From Rhodospirillales bacterium 70-18 (GTDB lineage: Bacteria > Pseudomonadota > Alphaproteobacteria > Acetobacterales > Acetobacteraceae), in assembly GCA_001899585.1 (NCBI GenBank), contig MKWE01000047.1, positions 124,001-188,000 of the forward strand: a stretch of 64,000 nt of DNA, given 5' to 3'. The notes under the pieces were generated by a model. The model made no database searches. It had not been told where the DNA came from and was given only the letters and a program-made list of their open reading frames with translations. Shown here piece after piece: positions 1 to 7,944 of the stretch. The position numbers and the translations under genes were made by a program. Positions within the stretch are counted from its first letter, which is position 1. Every line of letters begins with the position of its first letter.

Positions 1-1
1 T

Positions 2-304
2 GGCGTGCTGCTGGCCGACGGTACCATCGTCCGCCTGCCGCCGCCGGAAGCCACCCGCATGGCCGATGCGCTGGCGGTCGGCAAGACCGTGTTCGTGCGC
101 GGCTCGGGCTATGCCGGGGCGCTGGGCAAGGTGGTCGCCGCCCGCGAGATCGGGCCGGACGCCACCCATCTGACCGCGGTGCGCGGCCCGCATCCGGGCG
201 GCTGGCGCGGCGAGCATGGCCCGAAGGGCATGCACGGCCCCGAGGGGATGCATGGCCCCAGGGGAATGGGTCCGGGCGGAATGCCGACGCCCCCTCGCGG
301 CTGA
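2..304 (+). CDS. C-terminal part of a small OB-fold-like protein with a His/Met/Gly-rich tail (5' end outside window)
   Basis: The reading frame is open at the left window edge, so only the last 100 or so residues are visible and the real start is unknown. The first 60 residues look like a small beta-barrel: a 'LLADGTIVRLPP' strand, then 'GKTVFVRGSGY' and a final 'ATHLTAVRGP' strand, as in short OB-fold hypothetical proteins of Acetobacteraceae. The tail consists of short HGPxGM repeats rich in His, Met and Gly; such tails sometimes bind copper or nickel, but nothing here proves it. The next gene is about 180 bases downstream on the same strand. Function unknown. Confidence 0.55.
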   Translation, partial: GVLLADGTIVRLPPPEATRMADALAVGKTVFVRGSGYAGALGKVVAAREIGPDATHLTAVRGPHPGGWRGEHGPKGMHGPEGMHGPRGMGPGGMPTPPRG

Positions 305-485
305 TCCAACGAGGCTGATACCGGCAAGGCCAGGGCCCCCCGCCCTGGCCTTTTCGCGTTCGCCGCCGCCGCAGACGGGCCATTCCCAGCCCGGCTGAAG
401 CTGTTCTAGGCTTGGCCCGTCCGCACACAGCACGGGGTACGCCGATGGGCGCACGCATCGAGTGCCACCATCCCTCGTCCGCCCG

Positions 486-3400
486 ATGAGCGCGGCCATG
501 CCGGATATCGCCGCCCTGCTGCAGCGCGGCCTGACCGCCCACCGCGCCGGCCGCGACGGCGATGCCGCCGCCTGCTACGCCCGCGTGCTGGCCCGCCGGC
601 CGGCGCAGGCGGACGCGCTGTACCTGCTGGCGCTGGTCCGCCTCGGCCAGCTCGGCCAGCGGGCGGAGGCGCTGGCCGAGGCGACCGGGCTGCTCCGGCG
701 CGCGGTGGCGGCGCAGCCGGGCTTCGCGCTGGCGCAGTTCCGCCTGGGCGACGCGCTGGCCGCCGCCGGGCAGGCGCCCGGCGCCATCGCCGCCTACCGC
801 GCCGCGCTGGCCGCCGACCCGGCCCTGGCCGACGCGCAGTTCGCCCTGGGCCAGCAACTGGTCGGCCGCCGCGACCATGCCGGCGCCGCCGCCTGCTTCC
901 GCGCCGTGCTGGCCGCCCGGCCCGGCGATGCGCCGGCGCTGAACAACCTGGCGATCGCCTTGCAGGCGCAGGGCGACATTCCCGCGGCGATCGACACCTA
1001 TCGCGCGGCGCTGGCGCGCACGCCCGAAGCCGCCGACATCCACACCAACCTGGGCTGCGCCCTGCTGGCGGCCGACGCCTGGGACGAGGCGATCGCCTGC
1101 CACCGCCGCGCCCTTGCATTGCGGCCCGACTACGTGACCGCGCTGGTCAATCTCGGCTCGGCGGTGGCCGCCTTCGACCCGGCCGAGGCGATCGCCAGCT
1201 ATCGCCGCGCCATCGCCCTGCATCCCGATTACGCCGACGCGCATTACAGCCTCGCCCTCGCCCTGCTGCTGGACGGGCGCTACGCCGAGGGCTGGGCGGA
1301 GATGGAATGGTGGGGCCGCACCAGCCACGGCATCGCCGAGCGGCGGCTGGAGAGCGCACCGGCCTGGGACGGCACCGAAGGCGACGGCACACTGGTGGTC
1401 TATACCCAGCAGGGGCTGGGCGACACGCTGCAATTCGCCCGCTTCGTGGCACTCACCGCCCGGCGCCGGCCGGTGGTGCTGGAGGCGCCGCGCGCCCTGG
1501 TGCGGCTGTTGCAGACCCTGCCGGGGGTCACCCGCGTGGTGCCGCGCGGCGACGACCTGCCGGGCTTCGAGGCCGCCTGCTCGCTGCTCGGCCTGCCGCA
1601 CCGGCTCGGCGTCACGCTGGAGGCGCTGCCGAGCCCGGTGCCCTATCTGCGCGCCGACCCGGCCGCCGCCGCCGCGTGGCAGGCACGGCTGGCCGCCCTG
1701 CCGGGGCTGAAGGTGGGGCTGACATGGGCCGGCAACCCGGCGCTGGGCGGGCGCGGCGCCACCGACCAGGCCGACCGCCGGCGCTCGCTGGCGCTGGCGC
1801 AACTGGCGCCGCTGGCCGGGGTGGCCGGCGTCTGCTTCGTCTCGCTGCAAAAGGGCCCGCCCGGCCGCCAGCCGCCGCCGCCCGGCCTGGCGCTGCACGA
1901 CTGGACCGCCGAACTGCATGATTTCGCCGATACGGCGGCGCTGATGGCCGGGCTGGACCTGGTGGTCAGCGTCGATACCTCGGTGGCGCATCTGGCCGGC
2001 GCGCTCGGCCGCCCGGTCTGGCTGCTGAACCGCTTCGACACCGACTGGCGCTGGCTGCACGGGCGCGAGGACAGCCCCTGGTACCCCACGCTGCGCCAGT
2101 TCCGCCAGCCCGCGCCGGGCGACTGGGCCACCCCGGTCGCCGCCTTGGCCACGGCGCTGGCGGCGCGCGCGGCGGAGGGCGATGCCGTGGCGCTGTACAA
2201 CCAGGCGGTCACCGCCGCCGCCGCCGGCCGCCGCGAGGCCGCGATCGGGCTGTATCGCCGTGCCGCCGCGCGGGACCCGGGGCTGGCCGAGGCGCACAAC
2301 AACCTGGGCAACCTGCTCGGGTCGGGCGAGGCGGCGCTGGCCGCCTACGACGCCGCGCTCGCCGCCCGGCCGGACTACGCCGAGGCCTGGGCCAACCGGG
2401 GCATCGCGCTGAAAGCGATGGACCGGCTGGAATCGGCCGAGGCGGCCTTGCGCCGGGCGGTGGCGCTGCGGCCCGGGCTGGCGGCGGCGCACAACGCGCT
2501 GGGCACCACGCTGACCGCGCGCGGCCGGCTGGAGGCGGCGCTGGACAGCCTGGCCATCGCCGCGCGGCTGGATCCGGCAGACCCCTTCGTGGCGGTCAAC
2601 CAGGGCCTGGTGCTGGCCCGGCTGCACCGGGCGCGCGAGGCGATCGCCTGCCAGCGCCGCGCCGTGGCGCTGAACCCCGCCCTGGCCGACGCGCATCTGG
2701 GACTGGCCGAGACGCTGCTGCTGGACGGGCAGTACCGCGAGGGCTGGCGGGAATACGAATGGCGCTGGCGCACCGCCGCCGGCGCCCGCCTCCGCCGCGC
2801 CTTCACGCAGCCGCGCTGGGACCGCGCCGCCCCGCCCGGCGGCACCGTGCTGCTGCATGCCGAGCAGGGGCTTGGCGACACGCTGCAATTCTGCCGCTTC
2901 GCCCCACTGGTGGCGCGGCAGGCGCGGGTAGTGCTGGAGGCGCCGCCGCCGCTGCGCCGGCTGCTGGGCACGCTGGCGGGCGTGGCGGAGGTGGTGGAAG
3001 CCGGCGCGAAGCTGCCGCCGTTCGACCGTGAATGCCCGCTGCTGAGCCTGCCGCACGCGCTCGGCCTGCGGCTGGGCGGCATCCCGGCCGGCGTGCCCTA
3101 TCTGCACCCCGATCCGGCGGCGGCGGCGGCCTGGCGGGCGCGGCTGGCCGCCCTGCCCGGCCGCAAGGTGGGACTCGCCTGGGCCGGCAACGCCGCCCTG
3201 GCCGATATCCGCGCCAACCCGATCGACCGCCGCCGCTCGCTGCCGCTGGCCGCCCTGGCCGGGCTGGGCGCGGTGCCGGGGGTCAGCTTCGTCTCGCTCC
3301 AGAAAGGCCGGGCCGGCGCCGAGCCGCCGCCGCCGGGCCTGGCGCTGCACGACTGGACCGCCGAGCTGGACGATTTCGCCGACACCGCCGCCCTGGTGGC

Positions 3401-3629
3401 CGGGCTGGACCTGGTCGTCAGCGTCGATACCGCCGTCGCCCATCTGGCCGGCGCTCTGGGCCGGCCGGTCTGGCTGCTCAACCGCTTCGACAGCGAGTGG
3501 CGCTGGCTGCTGGGGCGGTCCGACAGCCCCTGGTACCCCACGCTGCGCCAGTTCCGCCAGCCATCCTACGGCGACTGGCCGGGCGCGATCGCGGCGCTCG
3601 CCACGGCGTTACGCGGGCTCGCGGCCTGA
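486..3629 (+). CDS. Giant protein with two tandem TPR + glycosyltransferase-9-like modules
   Basis: About 1047 residues in two homologous halves. Each half is a run of TPR units (roughly 1-255 and 545-755) followed by a GT-B-like domain related to heptosyltransferase family 9 (roughly 275-540 and 775-1035). Both halves carry 'QGLGDTLQF', 'LALHDWTAEL', 'VVSVDT', 'VAHLAGALGRPVWLLNRFD' and 'DSPWYPTLRQFRQP', almost unchanged, which indicates a recent internal duplication. Such proteins are thought to modify cell-surface or flagellar components in alphaproteobacteria; the acceptor and sugar cannot be read from sequence. No good ribosome site was seen; in-frame GTG at 462 and ATG at 498 are alternative starts. 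A single-module relative lies at 50376-51806. Confidence 0.85.
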   Translation: MSAAMPDIAALLQRGLTAHRAGRDGDAAACYARVLARRPAQADALYLLALVRLGQLGQRAEALAEATGLLRRAVAAQPGFALAQFRLGDALAAAGQAPGAIAAYRAALAADPALADAQFALGQQLVGRRDHAGAAACFRAVLAARPGDAPALNNLAIALQAQGDIPAAIDTYRAALARTPEAADIHTNLGCALLAADAWDEAIACHRRALALRPDYVTALVNLGSAVAAFDPAEAIASYRRAIALHPDYADAHYSLALALLLDGRYAEGWAEMEWWGRTSHGIAERRLESAPAWDGTEGDGTLVVYTQQGLGDTLQFARFVALTARRRPVVLEAPRALVRLLQTLPGVTRVVPRGDDLPGFEAACSLLGLPHRLGVTLEALPSPVPYLRADPAAAAAWQARLAALPGLKVGLTWAGNPALGGRGATDQADRRRSLALAQLAPLAGVAGVCFVSLQKGPPGRQPPPPGLALHDWTAELHDFADTAALMAGLDLVVSVDTSVAHLAGALGRPVWLLNRFDTDWRWLHGREDSPWYPTLRQFRQPAPGDWATPVAALATALAARAAEGDAVALYNQAVTAAAAGRREAAIGLYRRAAARDPGLAEAHNNLGNLLGSGEAALAAYDAALAARPDYAEAWANRGIALKAMDRLESAEAALRRAVALRPGLAAAHNALGTTLTARGRLEAALDSLAIAARLDPADPFVAVNQGLVLARLHRAREAIACQRRAVALNPALADAHLGLAETLLLDGQYREGWREYEWRWRTAAGARLRRAFTQPRWDRAAPPGGTVLLHAEQGLGDTLQFCRFAPLVARQARVVLEAPPPLRRLLGTLAGVAEVVEAGAKLPPFDRECPLLSLPHALGLRLGGIPAGVPYLHPDPAAAAAWRARLAALPGRKVGLAWAGNAALADIRANPIDRRRSLPLAALAGLGAVPGVSFVSLQKGRAGAEPPPPGLALHDWTAELDDFADTAALVAGLDLVVSVDTAVAHLAGALGRPVWLLNRFDSEWRWLLGRSDSPWYPTLRQFRQPSYGDWPGAIAALATALRGLAA

Positions 3630-3639
3630 GGAAGCAGGG

Positions 3640-3723
3640 AAGGATTCACAAGGAGGCGGAGAGGCGAAGCGATTTGAATCATGCCTTCTCTTCGCCTCTC
3701 CGCCTCTTTGTGAACCTGCCTTC
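3640..3723. repeat. Family A G/A-rich inverted repeat, copy A1 (possible bidirectional terminator)
   Basis: The left arm at 3645-3669 (TTCACAAGGAGGCGGAGAGG, then CGAAG) pairs with the right arm at 3690-3714 at 24 of 25 positions, leaving a 20-base loop. It lies between two converging genes, the TPR protein and the ureohydrolase, so it could end transcription from both sides. Outer edges are GGGAAGG on the left and CCTTCCTTC on the right, the same kind of edge seen around the AT-rich family B repeats. Related copies are at 18652, 42964 and 56014, with a decayed one near 17300. Confidence 0.85.
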
Positions 3724-3742
3724 CTTCAGGCGCCCCGGCGCG

Positions 3743-4660
3743 TCACCGGTCCAGCCCGAATTGCCGGCACAGCAGCAGCATCGCCTCCAGCATCATGTGG
3801 CCGCACAGGAAGGCCGCCTGCTCGTTGCTGTCCTGGGCCGGGCTGACCGTGTTGAAGTCGATCGCCACGATGTCCAGCCCGGACAGGCAGCGCATCAGCT
3901 CGATGCCCTCGCGCGCGCTCAGCCCGCCCCAGGTCGGCGTGCACACGCCCGGCGCCACCGCGGGGTCGAAGATGTCCATGTCCCAGCACAGATACACCGG
4001 CCGCCCTGCCGCCTGGTCACGGAACTCGGCCATGGTCTGCGCGAAGCCGCGGCGCAGCAGGTCCTCGGTGGTCACCACGCCGTAGCCCAGCGCGCGGGTG
4101 CGCGCCACCACCCCCGGCACCGCCGTGAAGCCGCGAATGCCGACATGCCAGGAGCGGGCGACATCGATGATGCCCTCGGCGGCGGCATGGGTGAACTGGG
4201 TGGAGGGGTCCAGCGGGTCCTCCTCCCCCGGCTCGTAGGCGTCGGTATGGCTGTCGATATGCAGCGCCACCAGGCCGGGATGCCGCCGCCCCGCCGCGCG
4301 CATCAGCGGCAGCGAGCCGGAGCCGTCGCCGCAGATCGCCAGCGGCACGCAGCCGGCATCCAGCAGCACGCCCGCCGCCGCCTCGATCGCCGGGAAGGCG
4401 AGCGTGGGGCGGCCGGCCACCAGCGCCACGTCGCCGCAATCGACCGCGCCCAGCCGCGCCGCCACGTCGAAATCGCCCAGGCTGGCATGGTGGCGCCGCA
4501 GCAGGCGGGAGGCGCGGCGGACGAACACCGGCGCCTCGCGCGAGCCGACGCGGAACGGGTGGATGCCGCAATCATACGGCACCCCCAGCACCGCCACCCG
4601 GCTGCCGGCCCCCGGCGGGCCGGGCGGCAGGCCGCAGAATGTCTCCGGCGGCTGGAACAT
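3743..4660 (-). CDS. Ureohydrolase (arginase/agmatinase/formiminoglutamase) family protein, atypical active site
   Basis: 305 residues, normal length for this Mn-dependent family that hydrolyses guanidino compounds. Family signatures are clear: 'HIDSHTDAY' (D-x-H-x-D metal loop), 'WDMDIFDPAVAPG' (D-x-D metal loop) and 'TPTWGGLS'. Two catalytic positions differ from agmatinase. The usual GGDHS reads 'CGDGS', losing the first metal-binding His, and the E of the usual VEVSP reads T ('NTVSP'). It may therefore act on an unusual substrate, bind one metal, or be impaired. The start is 6 bases after the stop of the SMP-30 gene, so the two form an operon; together they would suit breakdown of a guanidino or lactone compound, which is inference. 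Confidence 0.82.
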   Translation of the reverse strand: MFQPPETFCGLPPGPPGAGSRVAVLGVPYDCGIHPFRVGSREAPVFVRRASRLLRRHHASLGDFDVAARLGAVDCGDVALVAGRPTLAFPAIEAAAGVLLDAGCVPLAICGDGSGSLPLMRAAGRRHPGLVALHIDSHTDAYEPGEEDPLDPSTQFTHAAAEGIIDVARSWHVGIRGFTAVPGVVARTRALGYGVVTTEDLLRRGFAQTMAEFRDQAAGRPVYLCWDMDIFDPAVAPGVCTPTWGGLSAREGIELMRCLSGLDIVAIDFNTVSPAQDSNEQAAFLCGHMMLEAMLLLCRQFGLDR

Positions 4661-4666
4661 CGGGCC

Positions 4667-5602
<936 letters not shown>

Positions 5603-5714
5603 GGCGCATTCCCCCTTTGTTGCCGGGCGATGGTGGCGCAAGCCCCGGCCGGAGGGAAGGTCTTGCGGCCGGGCAGCGCCGCCCTTAATCAGGGGAGGTC
5701 AGGGAGTGCGCGCC

Positions 5715-5840
5715 ATGAGGTCCTTCGTCGTCGCCGTGATTGCCTGCCTCGTCGTCGCCGGCGGCGCCGCCGCCGTTCTGCAGCAGTTCCAGCTTTCCGC
5801 CGCCACCGCCTTCACCGCGGGCAGCGTGCGGCTTGGCTGA
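5715..5840 (+). CDS. 41-residue membrane or exported peptide
   Basis: Starts MRSFVVAVIACLVVAGGAAA, a positive N-terminus followed by one hydrophobic segment, then a short polar tail ending 'AGSVRLG'. A GGGGAGG-like ribosome site lies about 12 bases upstream of the ATG. Short conserved proteins of this shape occur widely in alphaproteobacteria as hypothetical proteins of unknown role. The 3' end overlaps the likely start of the GNAT gene by 8 bases, so the two are probably co-translated. It is divergent from the SMP-30 gene, and the 112 bases between the two starts must hold both promoters. Confidence 0.6.
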   Translation: MRSFVVAVIACLVVAGGAAAVLQQFQLSAATAFTAGSVRLG

Positions 5841-6288
5841 GCCGGCGGTCCGTCAGGCCGGCCCGGCCGACCGGCCCGCCGTCGAGCGGATCGTCCGCGC
5901 GGCCTACGCGCCCTATATCCCGCGCATCGGCAAGCCGCCCGGCCCGATGCTGGACGATTACGCCGCCCTGATCGCGGCGCGCGCCGTGTGGGTGGTGGGG
6001 GCGCCGGTCGCCGGGCTGGCGGTGCTGCTGCCACGCGAGGGCCACCTGCTGCTGGACAACATCGCCGTTGACCCGGCCGCCCAGGGCCTGGGCATCGGCC
6101 GGGCGCTGCTGTGCTTCACCGAGGCGGCCGCCCGCGCGCGGGGGCTCACGGAACTGCGGCTGTATACCCATGCGCTGATGACCGAGAACATCGCGCTGTA
6201 TGGCCGCAGCGGCTGGACCGAGACCGGACGCGGGCAGCAGGACGGGTTCGACCGGGTGTTCTTCCGCAAGGAACTATTAGACGAATAA
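5833..6288 (+). CDS. GNAT family N-acetyltransferase
   Basis: About 151 residues, with the GNAT acetyl-CoA-binding motif A in 'NIAVDPAAQGLGIGRALL' (Q/R-x-x-G-x-G/A loop) and a typical C-terminal 'ALYGRSGWTETGR' segment. It transfers an acetyl group from acetyl-CoA to an amine; substrate unknown. The TTG at 5833 is chosen because the domain begins directly after it ('AVRQAGPADRPAVERIV'); a TTG at 5740 would add a proline/serine run that is an out-of-frame reading of the small upstream gene. The last codons and the TAA stop lie inside the AT-rich repeat B1 (shared string ACGAATAAAAG), so the repeat supplies the C-terminus. Confidence 0.82.
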   Translation: MAEPAVRQAGPADRPAVERIVRAAYAPYIPRIGKPPGPMLDDYAALIAARAVWVVGAPVAGLAVLLPREGHLLLDNIAVDPAAQGLGIGRALLCFTEAAARARGLTELRLYTHALMTENIALYGRSGWTETGRGQQDGFDRVFFRKELLDE

Positions 6289-6366
6289 AAGTTTTTTGGT
6301 TTTTTTCAAGAAAGAACAGGTCTTCTTTGTTTGAAAACAAAGAAGTAAAAAAACTTTGTTTGTTTG
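6279..6366. repeat. Family B AT-rich double-hairpin repeat, copy B1
   Basis: Contains a perfect 11-bp stem at 6322-6332/6335-6345 (CTTCTTTGTTT with its complement, 2-base loop) and, to its left, a weaker TTTTTTTCAAGAAAGAAC dyad. Starts with ACGAATAAAAGTTTTTT, a string repeated almost exactly in copy B4. It sits between the end of the GNAT gene (+) and the end of the formate dehydrogenase gamma gene (-), so it may act as a terminator for both. Strongly AT-rich against a 70% G+C background. Confidence 0.85.
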
Positions 6367-6373
6367 GTCGGGG

Positions 6374-7348
6374 CTACTCGGCGGCGCCTTTCCTGGCTTC
6401 TAGCTCGGCGACCCACAAATCGTGGTGCGCGCGGGCCCATTTTTCGTCCACCTGGCCGTTGCCCATCGCCTCGAACGCGCCCTCCATGCCGACAGTGCCG
6501 ATATAGATGTGCCCGAGCATCGCCGCGATCATCAGCAGCGCCAGCACGCCATGCACCATCTGCGCGGTCTGCATCCCGGCGATGTCGGTGATGTAGAACG
6601 GAAACAGCAGCACGAAACCGCTGGCCGCGATCAGCCCGCCGCCCAGCACCACGATCCAGAACACCGCCTTCTGGCCGCCATTGAACTTGCCGGCCGAGGG
6701 ATGCGCCCGCCCCACCAGCCCGCCACCCTGGCGAAACCACGTAATATCAACGCCATTCGGGATGTTGTGGCGAACCCATATGAACAGCATCAGCAGCACG
6801 CCGAGCGCGAACGGAAAGCCCAGATAGTTATGCGCCAGCTTGCCGATGTCGCTGAGCTCGGCGAAGGCGTGCTCGCCGATCAGCCCCGGCAGGATATGCC
6901 GCCCCACCGCCACGTTCAGCCCGGTCAGCGCCAGCACCACCCAGGAACTGGCGGTCATCCAGTGCACGAACCGCTCGAAGGCGCCGAACCGCTCGATCAG
7001 CCGGCCGGACGGCCCGCCCTCGATGGCGATGCGGCCGCGCAGGGCATAGAAGGCGATCAGCACCACCAGCATGCCCAGCACAGCCACCGCCGCCAGCTTC
7101 GGGATGGTGCCGCGCTGGAAATCGCGCCAGTCCCGCCCGGCCGGCTGCTCCAGCACGGCCGCCTTGCGGTCGGGGATGGTGATGCGGCCGTCGATCTGCT
7201 TCAGCGTGCCGAGCAGCTTCTGCTCGCTGCTCGCCGAGGTGGTCGGGTTGAAGCCGCTTACCGGGGTGGTCGGGGCCGGCTGGGCGCTGGCGACCCCAAT
7301 GGCCAGGGTCGCGGCCAGCAACACGCCGGCCAGGAGGCGCTTACACAT
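6374..7348 (-). CDS. Formate dehydrogenase gamma subunit (membrane cytochrome b556)
   Basis: 324 residues. It begins with a signal peptide (MCKRLLAGVLLAATLAIGVA), a periplasmic stretch, and then four or five hydrophobic helices; 'FERFVHWMTASSW' and 'GKLAHNYLGFPFAL' contain His residues typical of haem b ligands. It anchors the formate dehydrogenase and passes electrons to quinone. The ATG at 7348 overlaps the beta-subunit stop by 8 bases (ATGTGTAA), which fixes the start; longer in-frame extensions are antisense-like Arg/Pro-rich sequence. Last gene of the formate dehydrogenase operon, ending just before repeat B1. Confidence 0.92.
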   Translation of the reverse strand: MCKRLLAGVLLAATLAIGVASAQPAPTTPVSGFNPTTSASSEQKLLGTLKQIDGRITIPDRKAAVLEQPAGRDWRDFQRGTIPKLAAVAVLGMLVVLIAFYALRGRIAIEGGPSGRLIERFGAFERFVHWMTASSWVVLALTGLNVAVGRHILPGLIGEHAFAELSDIGKLAHNYLGFPFALGVLLMLFIWVRHNIPNGVDITWFRQGGGLVGRAHPSAGKFNGGQKAVFWIVVLGGGLIAASGFVLLFPFYITDIAGMQTAQMVHGVLALLMIAAMLGHIYIGTVGMEGAFEAMGNGQVDEKWARAHHDLWVAELEARKGAAE

Positions 7349-7940
7349 CGACGGTCTCCTGATAGGCGGTCTTCCAGCCCCAGGCGCCGGAGCCGTAGCC
7401 GCGCTTGGTGACGCGCTCGCGGTAGATCTGGGCGATGATCTCGCCGTCGCCGGCCAGCAGCGACTTGGTGGAGCACATCTCGGCGCACAGCGGCAGCTTG
7501 CCCTCCGCCATGCGGTTGGCGCCGTATGTGGCGTATTCGGCGGCGCTGCCATCCGCCCCCTCCGGCCCGCCGGAGCAGTAGGTGCATTTGTCCATCTTGC
7601 CGCGGCTGCCGAAATTGGACACGCGCGGGTATTGCGGCGCGCCGAACGGGCAGGCGTAGAAGCAGTAGCCGCAGCCGATGCACAGCTCCTTGGAATGCAG
7701 CACCACCCCGTCCGCCGTGGTGTAGAAGCAGTCCACCGGGCAGACCGCGGCGCAGGGCGCATCGGTGCAGTGCATGCAGGCCATCGACACGCTGCGCTCG
7801 CCGGGCCTGCCGTCGTTGATGGTCACCACCCGGCGGCGGTTGATGCCCCAGGGCACCTCGTTGGCGTTCTTGCAGGCGGTGACGCAGGCGTTGCACTCGA
7901 TGCAGCGGTCGGCGTCGCACAGGAACTTCATACGGGCCAT
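7341..7940 (-). CDS. Formate dehydrogenase beta subunit (four [4Fe-4S] ferredoxin)
   Basis: 199 residues rich in cysteine clusters: 'CIECNACVTACKN' (from residue 13), 'CMHCTDAPCAAVCP', 'CIGCGYCFYACP' and 'CTYCSG...CAEMCS', i.e. the four [4Fe-4S] sites that wire the catalytic subunit to the cytochrome b subunit. It lacks the C-terminal membrane helix found in E. coli FdnH, so it is likely held through the gamma subunit. The start lies 4 bases after the alpha-subunit stop. Position between alpha and gamma genes is the standard order. Confidence 0.94.
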   Translation of the reverse strand: MARMKFLCDADRCIECNACVTACKNANEVPWGINRRRVVTINDGRPGERSVSMACMHCTDAPCAAVCPVDCFYTTADGVVLHSKELCIGCGYCFYACPFGAPQYPRVSNFGSRGKMDKCTYCSGGPEGADGSAAEYATYGANRMAEGKLPLCAEMCSTKSLLAGDGEIIAQIYRERVTKRGYGSGAWGWKTAYQETVDV

Positions 7941-7944
7941 GGGC

